64,000 nt of DNA from Albugo candida (GCA_040437565.1 JBDOQK010000012.1:248001-312000); one strand, 5' to 3'; shown: positions 35,112 to 47,232, counted from the stretch's first letter. The notes: a model not told the origin generated them from the sequence alone. Made by a program: numbers and translations.

Positions 35112-37973
35112 TCAATTTCGGTGTATCACTTTTGGCATTTTCCTTTTCTCTAAATCTTCAATTTCCTTAACTTTATAATAATGCGGCGCCAATTCTCGAA
35201 GCCATTCCGGTTTGATCGGAATTAATTGACGCATATATTCCTTCGTAGTGAATGCCAATTCATGATACACTAGCCATCGTGGCACTTCCTCCAATTTAAT
35301 CAAACAAGAGCTCGGATGAATATAAACGGAATGATTGTGCTTGAGCGTTTTATAATGACCAGAGCTGTCGAGCTTTGCAGTATTGTAAAAGTATCCCGCC
35401 GTCATCGCTTTCCGAATAGGCTCGTGATCCAACGGATTAGAAGACTTCTCGAGCTCCACGCGATCGCACAAGTTTTCCAGCTGCTCTCTAATGTCCCGCG
35501 CTGTTTTTAATGACCGCATAATAACAAAATTCTCATACGTCCACTGTGTCGAGTAATTTGTTTCGACCCATTGATTGTATACGTTCAACAGTGTGATGTG
35601 ATCGCCTCCACCTCCACGGGCGAAATTAAGTCGTGCGTTATCAGCGTGCACGGCTTTGTCTTTTGGACGATAAAAAATCGAATTATTAACGCTCAGCATC
35701 GCACAAATTGTCATGACTTCCTCGACGCAATAGTAGGTCCCAGATGTGATGAGAGCTTTGGACATCATTGGATCAAGTGGAAATTCAGCCATTCGTCGAC
35801 CAAGTTTAGTGAGTTCTCCTCGATCGTTGAGAGCTCCGAGTGCGTACAATTGCTCCAGTGATCGTATCAAGGCTTTTTCCGGTGGCGGATCCATGAAATC
35901 AAAGTGGAGTAAATCGTTAATTCCTAGTGATTTCATCAGTAAGACCACACTACCCAAATTGGTTCGTTGTATCTCTGGAATAGTAGTTTCATCGAGCTCA
36001 TTCTTGTACGACCAAGCAGTGTACAATCGGAAACATTTACCGGGAGCCGTCCTTCCAGCTCGACCTGCTCGCTGGTTGGCCATCGCTTGTGATATGGGCG
36101 TCACGAGTAGTGATTCCATTCCAGAATGTGGATTGTAATTGGTCTGTTTGCAGAAACCGGTGTCAATCACATAACAGATTCCAGGAATTGTCAATGAAGT
36201 CTCGGCGATGTTTGTACTTAATACAACTTTACGAGCGTTTTCAGGAGTGGTCTCAAAGACCTGAGCTTGACGTTCCGATGGCAATGTCGCGTAAATTGGT
36301 CGGATCAGTAGTTCACGTACCCTGGAGCCTAGACCGCGAGTTCGTTGTAGCAGGATCTCTTCGGCTGCTTCAATTTCTTCTTGGCCAGTGAAGAAAACGA
36401 GAATGTCACCTAGCGGTTGTGTGACGTGAATTTGAAGTACGGTCACAATTGCAGCATCCAAGTAATCTGCCTCTGGCGCTTTCGTATACAGAATATCTAC
36501 AGGGTACATTCGTCCTGGAATTTTGAAGATTGGAGCGTTATCGAAATACGCGCTGAATTTTGCTGCGTCCAACGTCGCACTGGCGATAATGATTTTGATA
36601 TCTTCCCGAAATCGTGCGACGTCTTTGATCAGCCCGAACAAAATATCGGTACTAAGCGTTCGCTCGTGAGCTTCATCAATGATCATGACGCTGTAGTCTT
36701 TAAGCTCAGGATCGGTGAGAAATTCTCGGAGAAGCATACCATCTGTCATGTATTTGATCACAGTCTTATCAGAGGTACAGTCTTCAAATCGAATGGAATA
36801 CCCGACCTCATTACCGAGCTTCACATCCATCTCCTGGGATACACGCGCTGCCACACTCATTGCTGCTACTCGACGTGGTTGAGTACATCCGATTTTGCCC
36901 AATTCAGTGTATCCAACTTCATGAAGATACTGTGGAATCTGAGTCGTTTTTCCCGATCCCGTCTCTCCTTCAATGATCAAAACCGAGTAATTTCGAATAG
37001 CTTCGAGAAGAGGTTCACGATACGGATACACCGGAAGCTTTTTACGACCTTCTTGCATTGACAGATGTTTGGATTCTTGCAGCTTCATTTTGGCTTCCTT
37101 GATATCTTGCTCACTGACATGCTTTCCCGCAATCATTTGCTGAGAAATAAACTCAATCTGATCTTCAAACATGTACTCATAGTCTTGAACCTCTCCTTCC
37201 TGTTTTTTCACTTTGAGCTTATCCTCAGCTCCAAATTGTGTTTTGGCCATTTTGGTTTGAGTATCTTCCCAAATTTCTTGCTCACTTCGAAATACTTCTT
37301 CCTCTTCGTATCGTTCGGTGAGTAACTCTTCTTTCTTGTGCACACGATTTCCTTCATCATCCACTTCCTCGTACGAATCTGGCATCTGATAGCCGTCCAC
37401 ACGATCTTGATCCTTCCGAGAGCGTTCACGAGCAGTATCTAAAATGCGTTGATGTAGAGTCGCTTGCTCTCTCTCTAATTTTGTTCGCCGTACATTTTCA
37501 AATAACACTTCTTCATCCTTGAGTTGAAACTCAAGCAAGTCAAGTTCCTTTTCTTCGCGTTTCTTCAGATACTCTTGTCGCGATAATTCTCTCATTCGTT
37601 CCAATTTCTCATAAAGCAATCGATCATTTTCAGATAGATCGTCTTTCTTGCTCGCTGTTTCGCCTCGTTTCGATAACTGTTCTATTTCTTCTTTGCTGAG
37701 TCTATGGGAATCGTCTTCATCATCGTTTGGTTTCAACTTTTTTCTCATAATTTTCTCATTGTCACGTTGTTGGAGCCGTTCGGCAAAAGCATCCCGTTCT
37801 TCACGATCTCGTTCACGTGCACTGTCGTCCTGCTTTCCTGCTTTTTTGCGTTCATTTCTACTTCGGAAATCAGTTATTATCTCCGTGGTATCTTCCTCCT
37901 CGCTCTCCGACTCATGCTTTGTTCGTCCTCTTCGGCGCTGAAATCCATTTTTTCGACGATCTTCAGAGACCAT
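35112..37973 (-). CDS. DHX16: DEAH-box pre-mRNA splicing helicase Prp2/DHX16, about 953 aa
   Basis: An ATP-dependent RNA helicase that remodels the activated spliceosome before the first transesterification. One uninterrupted frame is present. The N-terminal third is a Glu/Arg/Lys-rich coiled coil. The core has Walker [11 protein letters not shown] (about residue 336), [16 protein letters not shown] (about 431) and SAT ([12 protein letters not shown]). Motif IV is [13 protein letters not shown], followed by [11 protein letters not shown] and QRAGRAGR. The C-terminal HA2/OB region ends [20 protein letters not shown], typical of Prp2/DHX16 rather than Prp22 or Prp43. I chose Met at 37973 ([10 protein letters not shown]); the frame stays open to 38021. 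Together with SmD2 this gives two splicing factors in the window. Confidence 0.93.
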   Translation of the reverse strand: MVSEDRRKNGFQRRRGRTKHESESEEEDTTEIITDFRSRNERKKAGKQDDSARERDREERDAFAERLQQRDNEKIMRKKLKPNDDEDDSHRLSKEEIEQLSKRGETASKKDDLSENDRLLYEKLERMRELSRQEYLKKREEKELDLLEFQLKDEEVLFENVRRTKLEREQATLHQRILDTARERSRKDQDRVDGYQMPDSYEEVDDEGNRVHKKEELLTERYEEEEVFRSEQEIWEDTQTKMAKTQFGAEDKLKVKKQEGEVQDYEYMFEDQIEFISQQMIAGKHVSEQDIKEAKMKLQESKHLSMQEGRKKLPVYPYREPLLEAIRNYSVLIIEGETGSGKTTQIPQYLHEVGYTELGKIGCTQPRRVAAMSVAARVSQEMDVKLGNEVGYSIRFEDCTSDKTVIKYMTDGMLLREFLTDPELKDYSVMIIDEAHERTLSTDILFGLIKDVARFREDIKIIIASATLDAAKFSAYFDNAPIFKIPGRMYPVDILYTKAPEADYLDAAIVTVLQIHVTQPLGDILVFFTGQEEIEAAEEILLQRTRGLGSRVRELLIRPIYATLPSERQAQVFETTPENARKVVLSTNIAETSLTIPGICYVIDTGFCKQTNYNPHSGMESLLVTPISQAMANQRAGRAGRTAPGKCFRLYTAWSYKNELDETTIPEIQRTNLGSVVLLMKSLGINDLLHFDFMDPPPEKALIRSLEQLYALGALNDRGELTKLGRRMAEFPLDPMMSKALITSGTYYCVEEVMTICAMLSVNNSIFYRPKDKAVHADNARLNFARGGGGDHITLLNVYNQWVETNYSTQWTYENFVIMRSLKTARDIREQLENLCDRVELEKSSNPLDHEPIRKAMTAGYFYNTAKLDSSGHYKTLKHNHSVYIHPSSCLIKLEEVPRWLVYHELAFTTKEYMRQLIPIKPEWLRELAPHYYKVKEIEDLEKRKMPKVIHRN

Positions 37974-38297
37974 ACTGTTGGAGGTGTAACCGGTTATAAA
38001 GAGCCAAGCCCCGCGGTTCAAATAAGGTATTCTGATTGGTTATATACAGCTAGTCTATGATTCGTTACATTTCGTCAATGCACGCCGAGTATTTTTTCTG
38101 ATCTGCGTGAATTTAAAGCCACTAGTTAGAATGCCACATCGCTACGAGCGTTCCTACATACGTCACTCTGTCTTTGAGGGTGATATCTTCTGGCTCGGTA
38201 ATATGGCGATAAGTCCGTTGACGAGTATAAAAGTTTCTATTGATACTAATAGCCTTTCGCTATCGCTGTGTATTGTGACTTACTCAGTGACCTAAAT

Positions 38298-39006
38298 CTA
38301 AGTACCGAGGTCAATTGATTCAGAAAGTTTCTTGTCAAGTGCTTCACGATACGCCTCAAAATCAAAGTTTTCAGAGGCTTGATTTAATTGTACAACCCAA
38401 CTGTATAACTCTGGGGCTGAATAGAGATGAAGAATACTTGAAAGTAAGCTTTCGGATTCCTACAGCGAGCGATCAGAATATGGAAAGTGATACTTTCATA
38501 AACAGACTCACTTTTTTATTCACTGTACTCACAATATCGCCTCGGATCAATGTGATACTCTTTTCCGACGCAAAATCTTTGTAAATGGAAAATGTGAGAC
38601 ACGGAGACGCACTGGACGGAGCTTTTTGATACGCTTCCAATGATGTCAGCAAGAAGCAAGTGTCTTGGAACTGACAGAGTATATTGAAAAATCCATTGTC
38701 ACGATACACTGGAATCACGCTCAGTCGAGCTGATGAAGCACGCTCTGTAATAATTTGCATCTTTTTTTCTGCAATTACTTTTGCTACAGAATCGACTTTT
38801 TCTCGATGATATTCGGCCCAGATTTCTGTTATTTTATCTGCATTTTCGCTGGCCAGTAAGTCAATTTTGACGATCTCATTAAGAGCACGTGGTGCGGGGT
38901 ATGAAAATCCTGTGCTTCCGTATGAAGATTTCATGCTGTGTCGGTGTATTGTCCATCCTGGATAGAGTTTGGCATTGCGACGCAGTAGAAAGCGCATGAA
39001 TGTCAA
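38298..39006 (-). CDS. ATP synthase F1 assembly factor ATP11 (ATPAF1), 218 aa
   Basis: A mitochondrial chaperone that binds the F1 beta subunit during assembly. Exon 1 is 38512-39006 and exon 2 is 38298-38459, with a 52-base intron, giving 219 codons. The N-terminus is basic and free of acidic residues (MTFMRFLLRRNAKLYPGW), as expected for mitochondrial import. Family features are ITEIWAEYHREK, PVYRDNGFFNILCQFQD, LTSLEAYQKAP and SITLIRGDI; after the splice, HLYSAPELYSWVVQLN and FDFEAYREAL match the FY...Y...FN...FdF tail. Intron choice was fixed by frame: only the acceptor at 38460 keeps the frame open through this tail. Confidence 0.88.
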
Positions 39007-39060
39007 TATTACCGGTTTTTACGGTTGCTTGATGGTGTAGTAGTCGGTTGGGCCGGATGA

Positions 39061-40290
39061 TTACTATTACCCTGTACAGCGACCTCCGGTCCGATCACGA
39101 ACAACTAGATTTTGAGCACAAGGAATTTTAGAAACAGGCAGAGAAACTTCAGCAGCAGGCTGAAATGCTGTCATCACAAGAAGTTACTCGATCAAGCTTT
39201 TACGATACTGCAGAACCCGAGTCTCCATAGCGAACGATCTGGATTCATCATTTAAATAAAAAACCGTAATCAGAATCGGCTTCACGGAGGACCGTATTGA
39301 TTCAAGTATCTCACCAACAATCTTAGTCAGAGAAGTTCAATACATGGATATATCCGTTGAAAAGCCGATCAAGGACTGTAGTATTCAAAGCGACACTGTA
39401 CTTGCCACAACGAAGAAGAACAATCTGACATTAGGAGTTGCAGAAAAAGAAAGCGAACATGTGCATGCCATACATCAGAAGTTGGAGCATGTACTTGCAG
39501 TACAACGTCAGCTGCTTGAAAAAATTGCGGTATCGGAAAGGAATGCCATAGAAGCGAAACAGGGAGTTGCAGCTCGTGATGACCAAATCAAGGAATTGAG
39601 GGCGAGCTATCGACAAATTGCAGAGCGTTTGCGTAGGCAGGTGGAGAAGCATGTGCAATACCTCATTCGTTTACGATTTCAGATTTTAGATTTCCAAGGC
39701 GCACAAGGAGCTCATCTTCAGAGCCATGGACATATGAAAGGAACCATTATCAGAACGTTGCGTGGTGGAAGAGCTGCGGGACAAGTGGATGCAATGGAGC
39801 ACCCACAACAATGGGATGATGATGTTCGACCCATGCGCAGCAAAAGTCAATGCTCGTCGACTTCTGCAACTTTCAAAGAATCGCTTGCAGAAGTGATGCG
39901 AGTTCATGCGGATCAGGAACTGTAGATGAGAGTACTATTGCTTTTAGTGCGCACGATTCAAGTAGAAGAAGCGCATACTCATACAGCTATCGTCGAACGA
40001 CACAGCTGTTATTTGTTATTTATTGTTGTAGTGTTATGTTGTTGCTGTAGTGTTTTGTTGTTGTTGTTGTAGTGTTCTGTTCTTGGTGCAGTGGTACGTT
40101 ACTGTCCAAGTGTTTTTGTGAACATGTCGAAATAGTCATGAGATGATGTAATTGTTAAATTATGCGCTACTTCTTTTGTACTGTACATCACGTAATGCAT
40201 TTTACCATGATATACATTACACAAGTAAGGAGCTTCTGATCAACGTGAACGTATCGATCTGACGTGATCAACGCAAAATGCAAGTCATCC
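39061..40290 (+). pseudogene. Partial second copy of the kinesin tail region and its 3' flank
   Basis: This segment is colinear with about 42460-43660 and continues into flank that matches the sequence around the Tc1 element at 47200-48597. Shared blocks include the coiled-coil end (VEKHVQYLIRLRFQILDFQG against the matching EFIRLRGQILDFQG) and the GTTGTTGT-rich stretch. An open frame of 193 codons at 39344-39925 is part of it. It has no motor domain and no sign of a promoter. It is therefore a fragment from a segmental duplication. It also keeps about 190 bases (about 39220-39440) absent from the other copy, and serves as the reference for working out later insertions. Confidence 0.7.
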
Positions 40291-41094
40291 AACCATCTGA
40301 GAGCTTTTGCCGAGCTATCAAGTGTCACTCCGAGCATTTCAGGTGAAGTAGGGAAATATTGAATCCTTCCAACCATATTCGCCTGGATTTAGATTCCTTC
40401 ATCTGTTCATGCTATTGATGGTACGCTATATTAACGCAGGTAAACAGTGATCTTGTTGGAGTAAAGCGCATAAAGCATGAATACCATTGCACCCGAGATG
40501 TTATCTTGATCGCGACGTTTCATTCATTAGCCTAAACTGCTGCACCGTACAAAATGAAAAATATACAAGTAAGAACATGAGCATTTCCGCAAGCTCCAGC
40601 AACCCTAATCACGCTTCTCCACCATCTAGCTGGTGCTGTGGCTACTTATAAATGCATTAAACATGATAGATGCTGCAGCTTTCAATTGTCACGCTTTCAT
40701 TCGTCCAACACACGATAAATATCAATGTCGAGCGGCAATGTTTTACTTGTATGTTTTCATTGGCTGCCTTCCCGGAAATACATAAATAACTACGATCATT
40801 AAGAAAGCATGGTAAAGCTATCAACTTGAACCCCTATGGTGACTCCAAAAATAGGTTTTTGACTTTTCATATCATTATGGCGTAACAAAACACTTCATCA
40901 ATGATAATCGATAGCGTGAACAAGTTGGCAACGTTCGCGTTTGTTGCCGACTAAGACCTTTACCTGCGAGAGAAACTAACCAAGACGAACGTAAATGTAT
41001 TCGAACAAGCACGAATATTTTCCGCTACAAGGTGCGTCATTCATGCACGATCAATATGTATCGCATTCGTAATCCTTTTGTATAGAGAGAAACG
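40291..41094. other. No recognisable gene
   Basis: About 800 AT-rich bases between the two kinesin-derived segments. Homology between them ends at 40290. No frame or RNA signature is seen. Confidence 0.45.
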
Positions 41095-43375
41095 ATGTCT
41101 CACGAATTCCAGTATGACCACGTTTTTACCGAAAAAGATGACCAATTAACCGTATTTGATGTGGTAGCCCGACCGGCTGTTAAAGGTTTGATTATGTTTG
41201 TCGATATGGTTTTGCTCTAGTATATCCAATTTCTATCTGTAGATATCATGGACGGGTACAACTCCGCAATCCTCACGTACAGACAAACGGCGTCTGGCAA
41301 GACGTATGCATTGCAAGGTGACGACACGGATCGCCCTGAAGGTCAAGAAATAGTTCCAAGAACAGCTGTCGAGCTATTCAACTTCGTCTCCATACTGGTG
41401 ATGCAAAGTTGGTATGTACAGTCAAGCTGAGCTATATCGAAATCTATATGGAGCAAGTGTCCGATCTTTTGAACCCCAAAGAGCAGGAACGAAGCTCGAA
41501 TACGGGAGGACACGCGACGTGGTTTCTTTGTCGAGAATATGATCGAGACGTTCGTCACAAGCGCAGAAGACTTGATGCATCTTGTGACTGACGGAACCAA
41601 AAGGCGTGTTATGGCTGCAACGAAAATGAATGAGCGCTGCTCACGCAGTCACAGTGTCCTTACAGGGACAGTATCTCAAAAAAAAATTGATAACCAAGTG
41701 GTCAATTCAGGAAAGCTCTTCCTCGTGGATCTGCTGGATCCGTAATGGTGAGAAAGGCCGAAGCTGCTGGAAGACGGCTTGAAGAGGCGAAGAAGATCAA
41801 TGGATCGCAGGGGAAACGCTACCAAAAATTGGACCGACCCGAAGAGGAATCATGTACCGTATCGCGATTCCACACTCACTCGTACTCTCCAAGACTCTCT
41901 TGGTGGCAATTCACGGACAACACTCATTGTGAATATATCGTGCAGCGTGTCGGATTCAACTGAGACACTTTCGACCTTCGGTTTGGCACCCGGGCGAAAA
42001 AAATCAAACACGAAGCAGTCATGATTGAGCGCAAAAGTACCGATGACTTTCTGGATATTGTGACAATGCTTCAAAAGGATTTACAGCTGGAAAAGAATCG
42101 CGTTGATTTGCTAAAGAATCGACTGGAATGTTCAACCCCTCATGAAAATGTACCAGCAAGCAGCGATCAAGGACGCTCAGGAATGAGAAGCACACCTACA
42201 AGTGATGAAACGGCTATGTCATCTGAAGTAAGCACTATCGAGGCTATGCAACAGCTCCAGAAGAAGTTCAAGAAGCTGGAAGAAGATTACCTGAAGGTTC
42301 AACTGGAGTCGTATCGACGAGGACTTGAAATACAAGATCTGGAAGCTCAACTGGACAGCAAGGCTCAGTCGATGGAGTCTGTTGGGCTGAGTTGGAAGCA
42401 CGCCGATGAAGAAAATAAGAGCGTGGTGGCGAGATTGGGATGCTCCTTGAAAACAAAAGACAGCCAGTACAGCGACCTCCAGGACGATCACGAAAAACTG
42501 TATTTCAAGCACAAGGAATTGACAAATCACGCGGAGAAGCTACAGCAGCAGGTTGATATGTTGTCATCACAAGAAGTCAATCAATCAAGCCTGTACGATA
42601 ATGCAGACTTGCAGACCCCATGTGCTGGAGGTACAGAAAAAGAAAGCGAGTATTTGCACGCAATACAGCAGAAGTTGGTGCATCTGCTTGCAGTACAGCG
42701 GCAACTTCAGGGGGTCTGCCCCAGCTTAGTCGGTTAAGCACTTGAGCGCACGGACCCCCTGCCGGAGGTCGTTAGTTCGATCCCCGGCAGTGTGGGCAGC
42801 GGTTTGAGCCCACCAAGCAATAAGCTTGGAAAATATCTGCCTTCCTAAGTTTAAAGTCAGACTTAAGTGATATTCCCACGGTCAGGGGCTCATGATAGGA
42901 TAAGGAAGGTAGTTATAGAACCAGATAAACAGTGTAATGAAATCCTTGACAAAGTACAACGGCAACCTCTTGGAAAGGTTGCAGCATCGGAAATGACTGC
43001 CAAAGGAGCGAAGCGAAACGAAGAGTTGCAGTTTCTGATGACCGAATCAAGGAATTGAGAGCGAGCAATCGAAGAATTACAGAGCGTTTGCGTAAGGAAG
43101 CGGAGAAGCATGTGGAAGAATTCATCCGTCTACGAGGTCAGATTTTAGACTTTCAAGGCGCACAAGACGCTCGTTTCCAGAGCCTTGGACATATGGAAGC
43201 AACAGTTATTATAACGTTGCGTTGTGGAGAAGCCACGGGGACAGTGGATGCAATGGAGCACCCACGTCAATGGGATGATGGTGTTCGACCCATCCGTAGG
43301 AGAAGTCAATGCTCATCGACTTCTGCAACTTCGGAAGCATCGCTTGCAGAAGTGATGCGAATTTATTCGGATTAG
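41095..43375 (+). pseudogene. Broken kinesin (kinesin-1-like) gene
   Basis: The motor begins mid-domain at FQYDHVFTEKDDQLTVFDVV (41095), so the first ~50-60 residues are missing. After an apparent 60-base intron comes MDGYNSAILTYRQTASGKTY, where the P-loop GQTxSGKT has become RQTASGKT. VKLSYIEIYMEQVSDLLNP, MNERCSRSHSVLTGTVSQ, GKLFLVDL and [20 protein letters not shown] follow, but in different frames: a one-base loss after LVDL (about 41730) and others near 41430, 41500 and 41830 break the motor. A 238-codon coiled coil (42021-42737) remains open, then a SINE sits inside the tail. It cannot encode a working motor. The parent gene would be a microtubule plus-end transport motor. Confidence 0.8.
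42711..42915 (+). mobile_element. tRNA-derived SINE
   Basis: A block absent from the paralogous copy (compare near 39500-39520) starts with a tRNA-like head. The A-box-like AGCTTAGTCGG lies at about 42723-42733, and the B-box-like AGTTCGATCCC at about 42773-42783. It sits in a pseudo-tRNA of about 85 bases including a CCGGCAG arm, followed by a roughly 115-base unrelated tail. This is the standard layout of a tRNA-derived short interspersed element transcribed by RNA polymerase III. The 3' border is approximate and no clear target duplication is visible. Confidence 0.7.
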
Positions 43376-44833
43376 AGACTCTAGATGAGAGTCTTTATGC
43401 TCTAAGCGAACACGATTCAAGTAGGAGAGGCGCACACGCATACAGTTATCATCGAACGACACAGCTGTTATTTTTAATTTATTGTTGTAGTTTATTTTGT
43501 TGTTGTAGTAATTTTGTTGTTGTTGTAGTGTTCTGTTATTGTTGTTGTAGCTTTCTGTTATTGTTGTGGTGGTATGTTATTGCTGTAGTGGTAGGTTATT
43601 GTTCAAGTGTTATTGTGAACGTGTCGAAATAGTGATGAGATGATGTAATTGTAAAAAGTGAGTCGTTAAAAAAAGATAATACTGTGCCGTGCTCGCTTTG
43701 CTTTATTATATTAAAATAAGGGATCCGCTAACGACCCATCACTTTTCGCTAACGACCCATCACCCCCATATTTTCAGCCAATCACAGACCTCCAGTGGCT
43801 TTCAGGGGAGTCGCGATACAGTATTTTTTTATACAGAATAATTCATCTTTTAAAACTGGTGTTGTTGTTCACGTTGCAAAGCAACGTGGATTGATGAAAT
43901 TTTAAGCCTATTCTAGATAGATATATACAGTAGTAGATTTCCGAAAGAGATATAATTCTATGGACTCAGATGTGATCCCAGGCATCTGTGGGCCAGCCTG
44001 GGTACTTCCACTCGTCAGCAGCGCCNNNNNNNNNNNNNNNNNNNNNNNNNNNNNNNNNNNNNNNNNNNNNNNNNNNNNNNNNNNNNNNNNNNNNNNNNNN
44101 NNNNNNNNNNNNNNNNNNNNNNNNNGACTTCTGCAACTTCGGAAGCATCGCTTGCAGAAGTGATGCGAATTTATTCGGATTAGAGACTCTAGATGAGAGT
44201 CTTTATGCTCTAAGCGAACACGATTCAAGTAGGAGAGGCGCACACGCATACAGTTATCATCGAACGACACAGCTGTTATTTTTAATTTATTGTTGTAGTT
44301 TATTTTGTTGTTGTAGTAATTTTGTTGTTGTTGTAGTGTTCTGTTATTGTTGTTGTAGCTTTCTGTTATTGTTGTGGTGGTATGTTATTGCTGTAGTGGT
44401 AGGTTATTGTTCAAGTGTTATTGTGAACGTGTCGAAATAGTGATGAGATGATGTAATTGTAAAAAGTGAGTCGTTAAAAAAAGATAATACTGTGCCGTGC
44501 TCGCTTTGCTTTATTATATTAAAATAAGGGATCCGCTAACGACCCATCACTTTTCGCTAACGACCCATCACCCCCATATTTTCAGCCAATCACAGACCTC
44601 CAGTGGCTTTCAGGGGAGTCGCGATACAGTATTTTTTTATACAGAATAATTCATCTTTTAAAACTGGTGTTGTTGTTCACGTTGCAAAGCAACGTGGATT
44701 GATGAAATTTTAAGCCTATTCTAGATAGATATATACAGTAGTAGATTTCCGAAAGAGATATAATTCTATGGACTCAGATGTGATCCCAGGCATCTGTGGG
44801 CCAGCCTGGGTACTTCCACTCGTCAGCAGCGCC
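43318..44833. repeat. Gap 44026-44125 with a 708-base identical overlap
   Basis: Bases 43318-44025 recur at 44126-44833. The left end of the MULE therefore appears twice (from 43720 and from 44528); only one is real. Confidence 0.93.
43480..43615 (+). repeat. TTG/TAG-rich low-complexity tract
   Basis: Imperfect TTGTTGTTGTAG units follow the kinesin relic. A shorter version is at about 40010-40085 in the partial copy, so the repeat predates the duplication and has since changed length. The same tract appears again at 44288-44420 because of the gap overlap. Confidence 0.8.
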
Positions 44834-46990
44834 AAGCGCTGCAAGATTGCCAGCTGCTTGTAGTGCTGCTGCTGTAAGTGCTGCCGATGCAGGTGCTACT
44901 ATTAAATTCTGGCAACTCTTTTGATTGTGGCCAATCTGGCGACAGTTTCCGCATCTTCTTTGTCGCTGTAAAGATTCAACATGCTCAAACTGTGAGGGGT
45001 CCTTCTGCGTGGTTGATGTAGGGATCCTCCTGTTTAGCGAACCAGCAGGTCGGCCACGAGCTCGGATTACAACAGGGTTGAGTACTGTGGCATCAGGTAG
45101 TGTTGCAAGGTGGTCACGAATCATCCGGCGGTGGAATTGTGATGCTTCATTGAATTCATTACGAATTCTCTGCAGATCTGCGTCAATGGATTCATTGTTG
45201 TTTGCTTCCAGTAGTGTAANNNNNNNNNNNNNNNNNNNNNNNNNNNNNNNNNNNNNNNNNNNNNNNNNNNNNNNNNNNNNNNNNNNNNNNNNNNNNNNNN
45301 NNNNNNNNNNNNNNNNNNNAATTGTGATGCTTCATTGAATTCATTACGAATTCTCTGCAGATCTGCGTCAATGGATTCATTGTTGTTTGCTTCCAGTAGT
45401 GTAACCGCACAAGCTGGCTGTACCAACCACCAATGCTGGTGGAAATCCTCGCACGCCAGCGGAGATGAATTGCGGAGGAGATGCTTGCAGGGAATACCAT
45501 GGGTTGATTGAAAGCTACCTGAGCATATGCCTGCTACTTGTCGCTATTTGTATTGTTTGAAAGCCAGCTTCAATGCGGTCGCAGAAATCTTACCCATGAC
45601 AGCAGCAAAAGTTGCCCCAAATTGTACATCAGCGGTAGCCCGATCCAATGCTGTTTGCTGATGAATTGATGCCTGCTGACCCTCACAGGCAAGCTTGCAT
45701 ACTGTCTCCACTGTCAGAAGATCGCCATTGGATGCCCGAATCCAATTTTTCAATGTTACATGTGCACCCTCTACTCGTGAAGTTGTGGTATTCCCAAAAT
45801 GCAGCTTGCCACGCAAGAGGTAATCCACAAATCGTTCTTTGTAAATTAGCCATGTCTCTTCAAGATATGTCATGACATGATGGAGGAATTCGGTGCGCAT
45901 TGATGCCAGCTGGGCCTCGTAGTTCTCTGCAGTTTTTGACGAGACAAGTAGATTCCATGCTTGGTTAAGCTTCTGAAAAGCTTCCATTGATGCAAAGGTT
46001 TTTCGCTGCTTGCTCAGAATATTCTTGCTGATGGGCCAGCGACACAGCAAAAAATTTGCATCTGGGAAGACTCTCTCCAGTGCATTCATCAGCGCTAGCT
46101 CGCGATCAGTGACAAACGTAGTATATGTTGGCAGAGAGAACCTGTTGAGATCCTCACGGATGAGGCGCACGGCCCAAAGGTAGTTGTTCTCGCCTTCTGC
46201 TGACATGAAGCAGTATGCAAATGTGAAGCTTTCGCCAGTAGCGGTAACTCCAACAATATGTGCAAGCGGTAGACCGAAGCGATTAGTCTTGTACGTTGAG
46301 TCAATGAGCCAGATCTTGTTGGCGCTGTATTTGCTACAGATTTCTTTTGCAGACGCAGAAACAATAAGCAGGTGAGTAATCTTGCGCTCATCATCAAACT
46401 GGGTGAAGTATGGAGTGGAGGCATTCCCTTCCAAGCTGTCAAGTAGGGCAGCAAGTGATGAGCATCCACCCAAAACACGCCGTCGCTCGGCTTGCTTGAT
46501 GTTGTAAATGTCACGGGGTGTGACAAAGACATTTTGCCTTCTAATGCTTGCCACAATGCGGACAGGTGGGAGACCATCAAGGATAATACCAAGAACCACA
46601 GCGCGCTGTTCATTAGTGAGTTGTGGATGAACCTTAGGGTCCACAAAAGCTTCATGGTTGTGGCCATGCATGCCAAGCTCTACCAGCCATTCAAGTTCTG
46701 CACGCCGACGAATCAACAAGCTAAACTTGCAAGCGGTAGCGCGACTTCCTCGTATGCGTTGACGCTGTTGTTGTTGTTGTTGTAAAGAAGTGGTCCGTAG
46801 TCTTCCACTGCAAGAGCGTGCTAGGTCAAGTCCTTTTGACTTCTCCAGAGTGTTTGTTCCCAACGTATCTGGTGCGCAAGATGGTCATTATATACCCTTC
46901 ATCTTGGAAAAACTTGTTAACCGCATCACGGGCTTCCTTCAAAGTACCAAATACATGGTCAGGAAGAGATTCAAGGTCAAGGGGGTTCAT
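44774..46990 (-). pseudogene. MULE transposase, damaged
   Basis: The MULE transposase cuts and pastes the element. The N-terminus (MNPLDLESLPDHVFGTLKEA, from about 46990) has the FAR1-like RTRYVG end, then a frame change near 46850 leads into the long body. Acidic catalytic positions are visible: IWLIDSTYKTNRFGLPLAH (first D), FVTDRELALMNALERVFPDA (second D) and SRVEGAHVTLKNW (E). A TAG at about 45544 interrupts the frame just before the SWIM zinc finger (C...HGIPCKHLL). The frame then continues past the false gap to a CCHC knuckle (CGNCRQIGHNQKSC) and ends WPTDAWDHI at 44774. The one stop and one frame change mean this copy probably makes no full protein, though its ends could be mobilised in trans. 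Confidence 0.8.
45136..45404. repeat. Gap 45220-45319 with an ~85-base identical overlap
   Basis: The bases before the gap (about 45136-45219) recur right after it (45320-45404), within the transposase. Collapsing them keeps the transposase frame. Confidence 0.9.
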
Positions 46991-47232
46991 CGTTGATACG
47001 ATAAGGCTGACAAAGACTGATATGAGTGGAGATCGGAAGGTGGAAAGAAGATGGCAAGAAGATGGCAACTATGAACTTGGCAAAGGTGAGTTATTCTGTA
47101 TTAAAAAATACTGTATCGCGACTCCCCTGTATGCCACTGGAGGTCTGTGATTGGCTGGAAATATGGGGGTGATGGGTCGTTAGCGGATCCCTAAAATAAT
47201 GCGCTACTTCTTTTGTACTGTACAGTACCCTA

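Larger units (their letters stand above)
44528..47191. mobile_element. Mutator-like (MULE) DNA transposon with TIRs and 8-base target duplication
   Basis: Terminal inverted repeats of about 95-115 bases start GGGATCCGCTAACGACCCAT at 44528 and end with its complement at 47191. Both include the same CAATCACAGACCTCCAGTGG block and end near the TATTTTTT run. The direct repeat TAAAATAA flanks the element (44520-44527 and 47192-47199). The left TIR carries an extra copy of the CGCTAACGACCCATCAC unit. A 19-base palindrome (CACGTTGC AAA GCAACGTG) lies at about 44678-44696, just past the transposase stop. The assembled interior contains one false gap (45220-45319). The intact TIRs and target duplication suggest a fairly recent insertion. 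Confidence 0.88.

Noticed and set aside
35746-37061. Plus-strand open frames of 100-214 codons within the DHX16 region
   Set aside because: They are on the opposite strand of a highly conserved helicase and show no protein-like conservation of their own.
42711-42800. Functional tRNA gene
   Set aside because: The A and B boxes are present, but I cannot form a proper acceptor stem, the anticodon arm is unclear, and the block is followed by a SINE-like tail inside a pseudogene.
43480-43615. TTG-rich tract as a telomere-like or CRISPR-like repeat
   Set aside because: Units are irregular, have no unique spacers, and are found only as a short tract after each kinesin-tail copy. It is ordinary low-complexity sequence.
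43720-44025. A second MULE end forming a nested or tandem element
   Set aside because: It is the left end of the same element repeated by the false gap at 44026-44125.
44678-44696. The palindrome CACGTTGC AAA GCAACGTG as a bacterial-type terminator
   Set aside because: It has no T-run and lies in a eukaryotic DNA transposon; more likely part of the element's subterminal structure.
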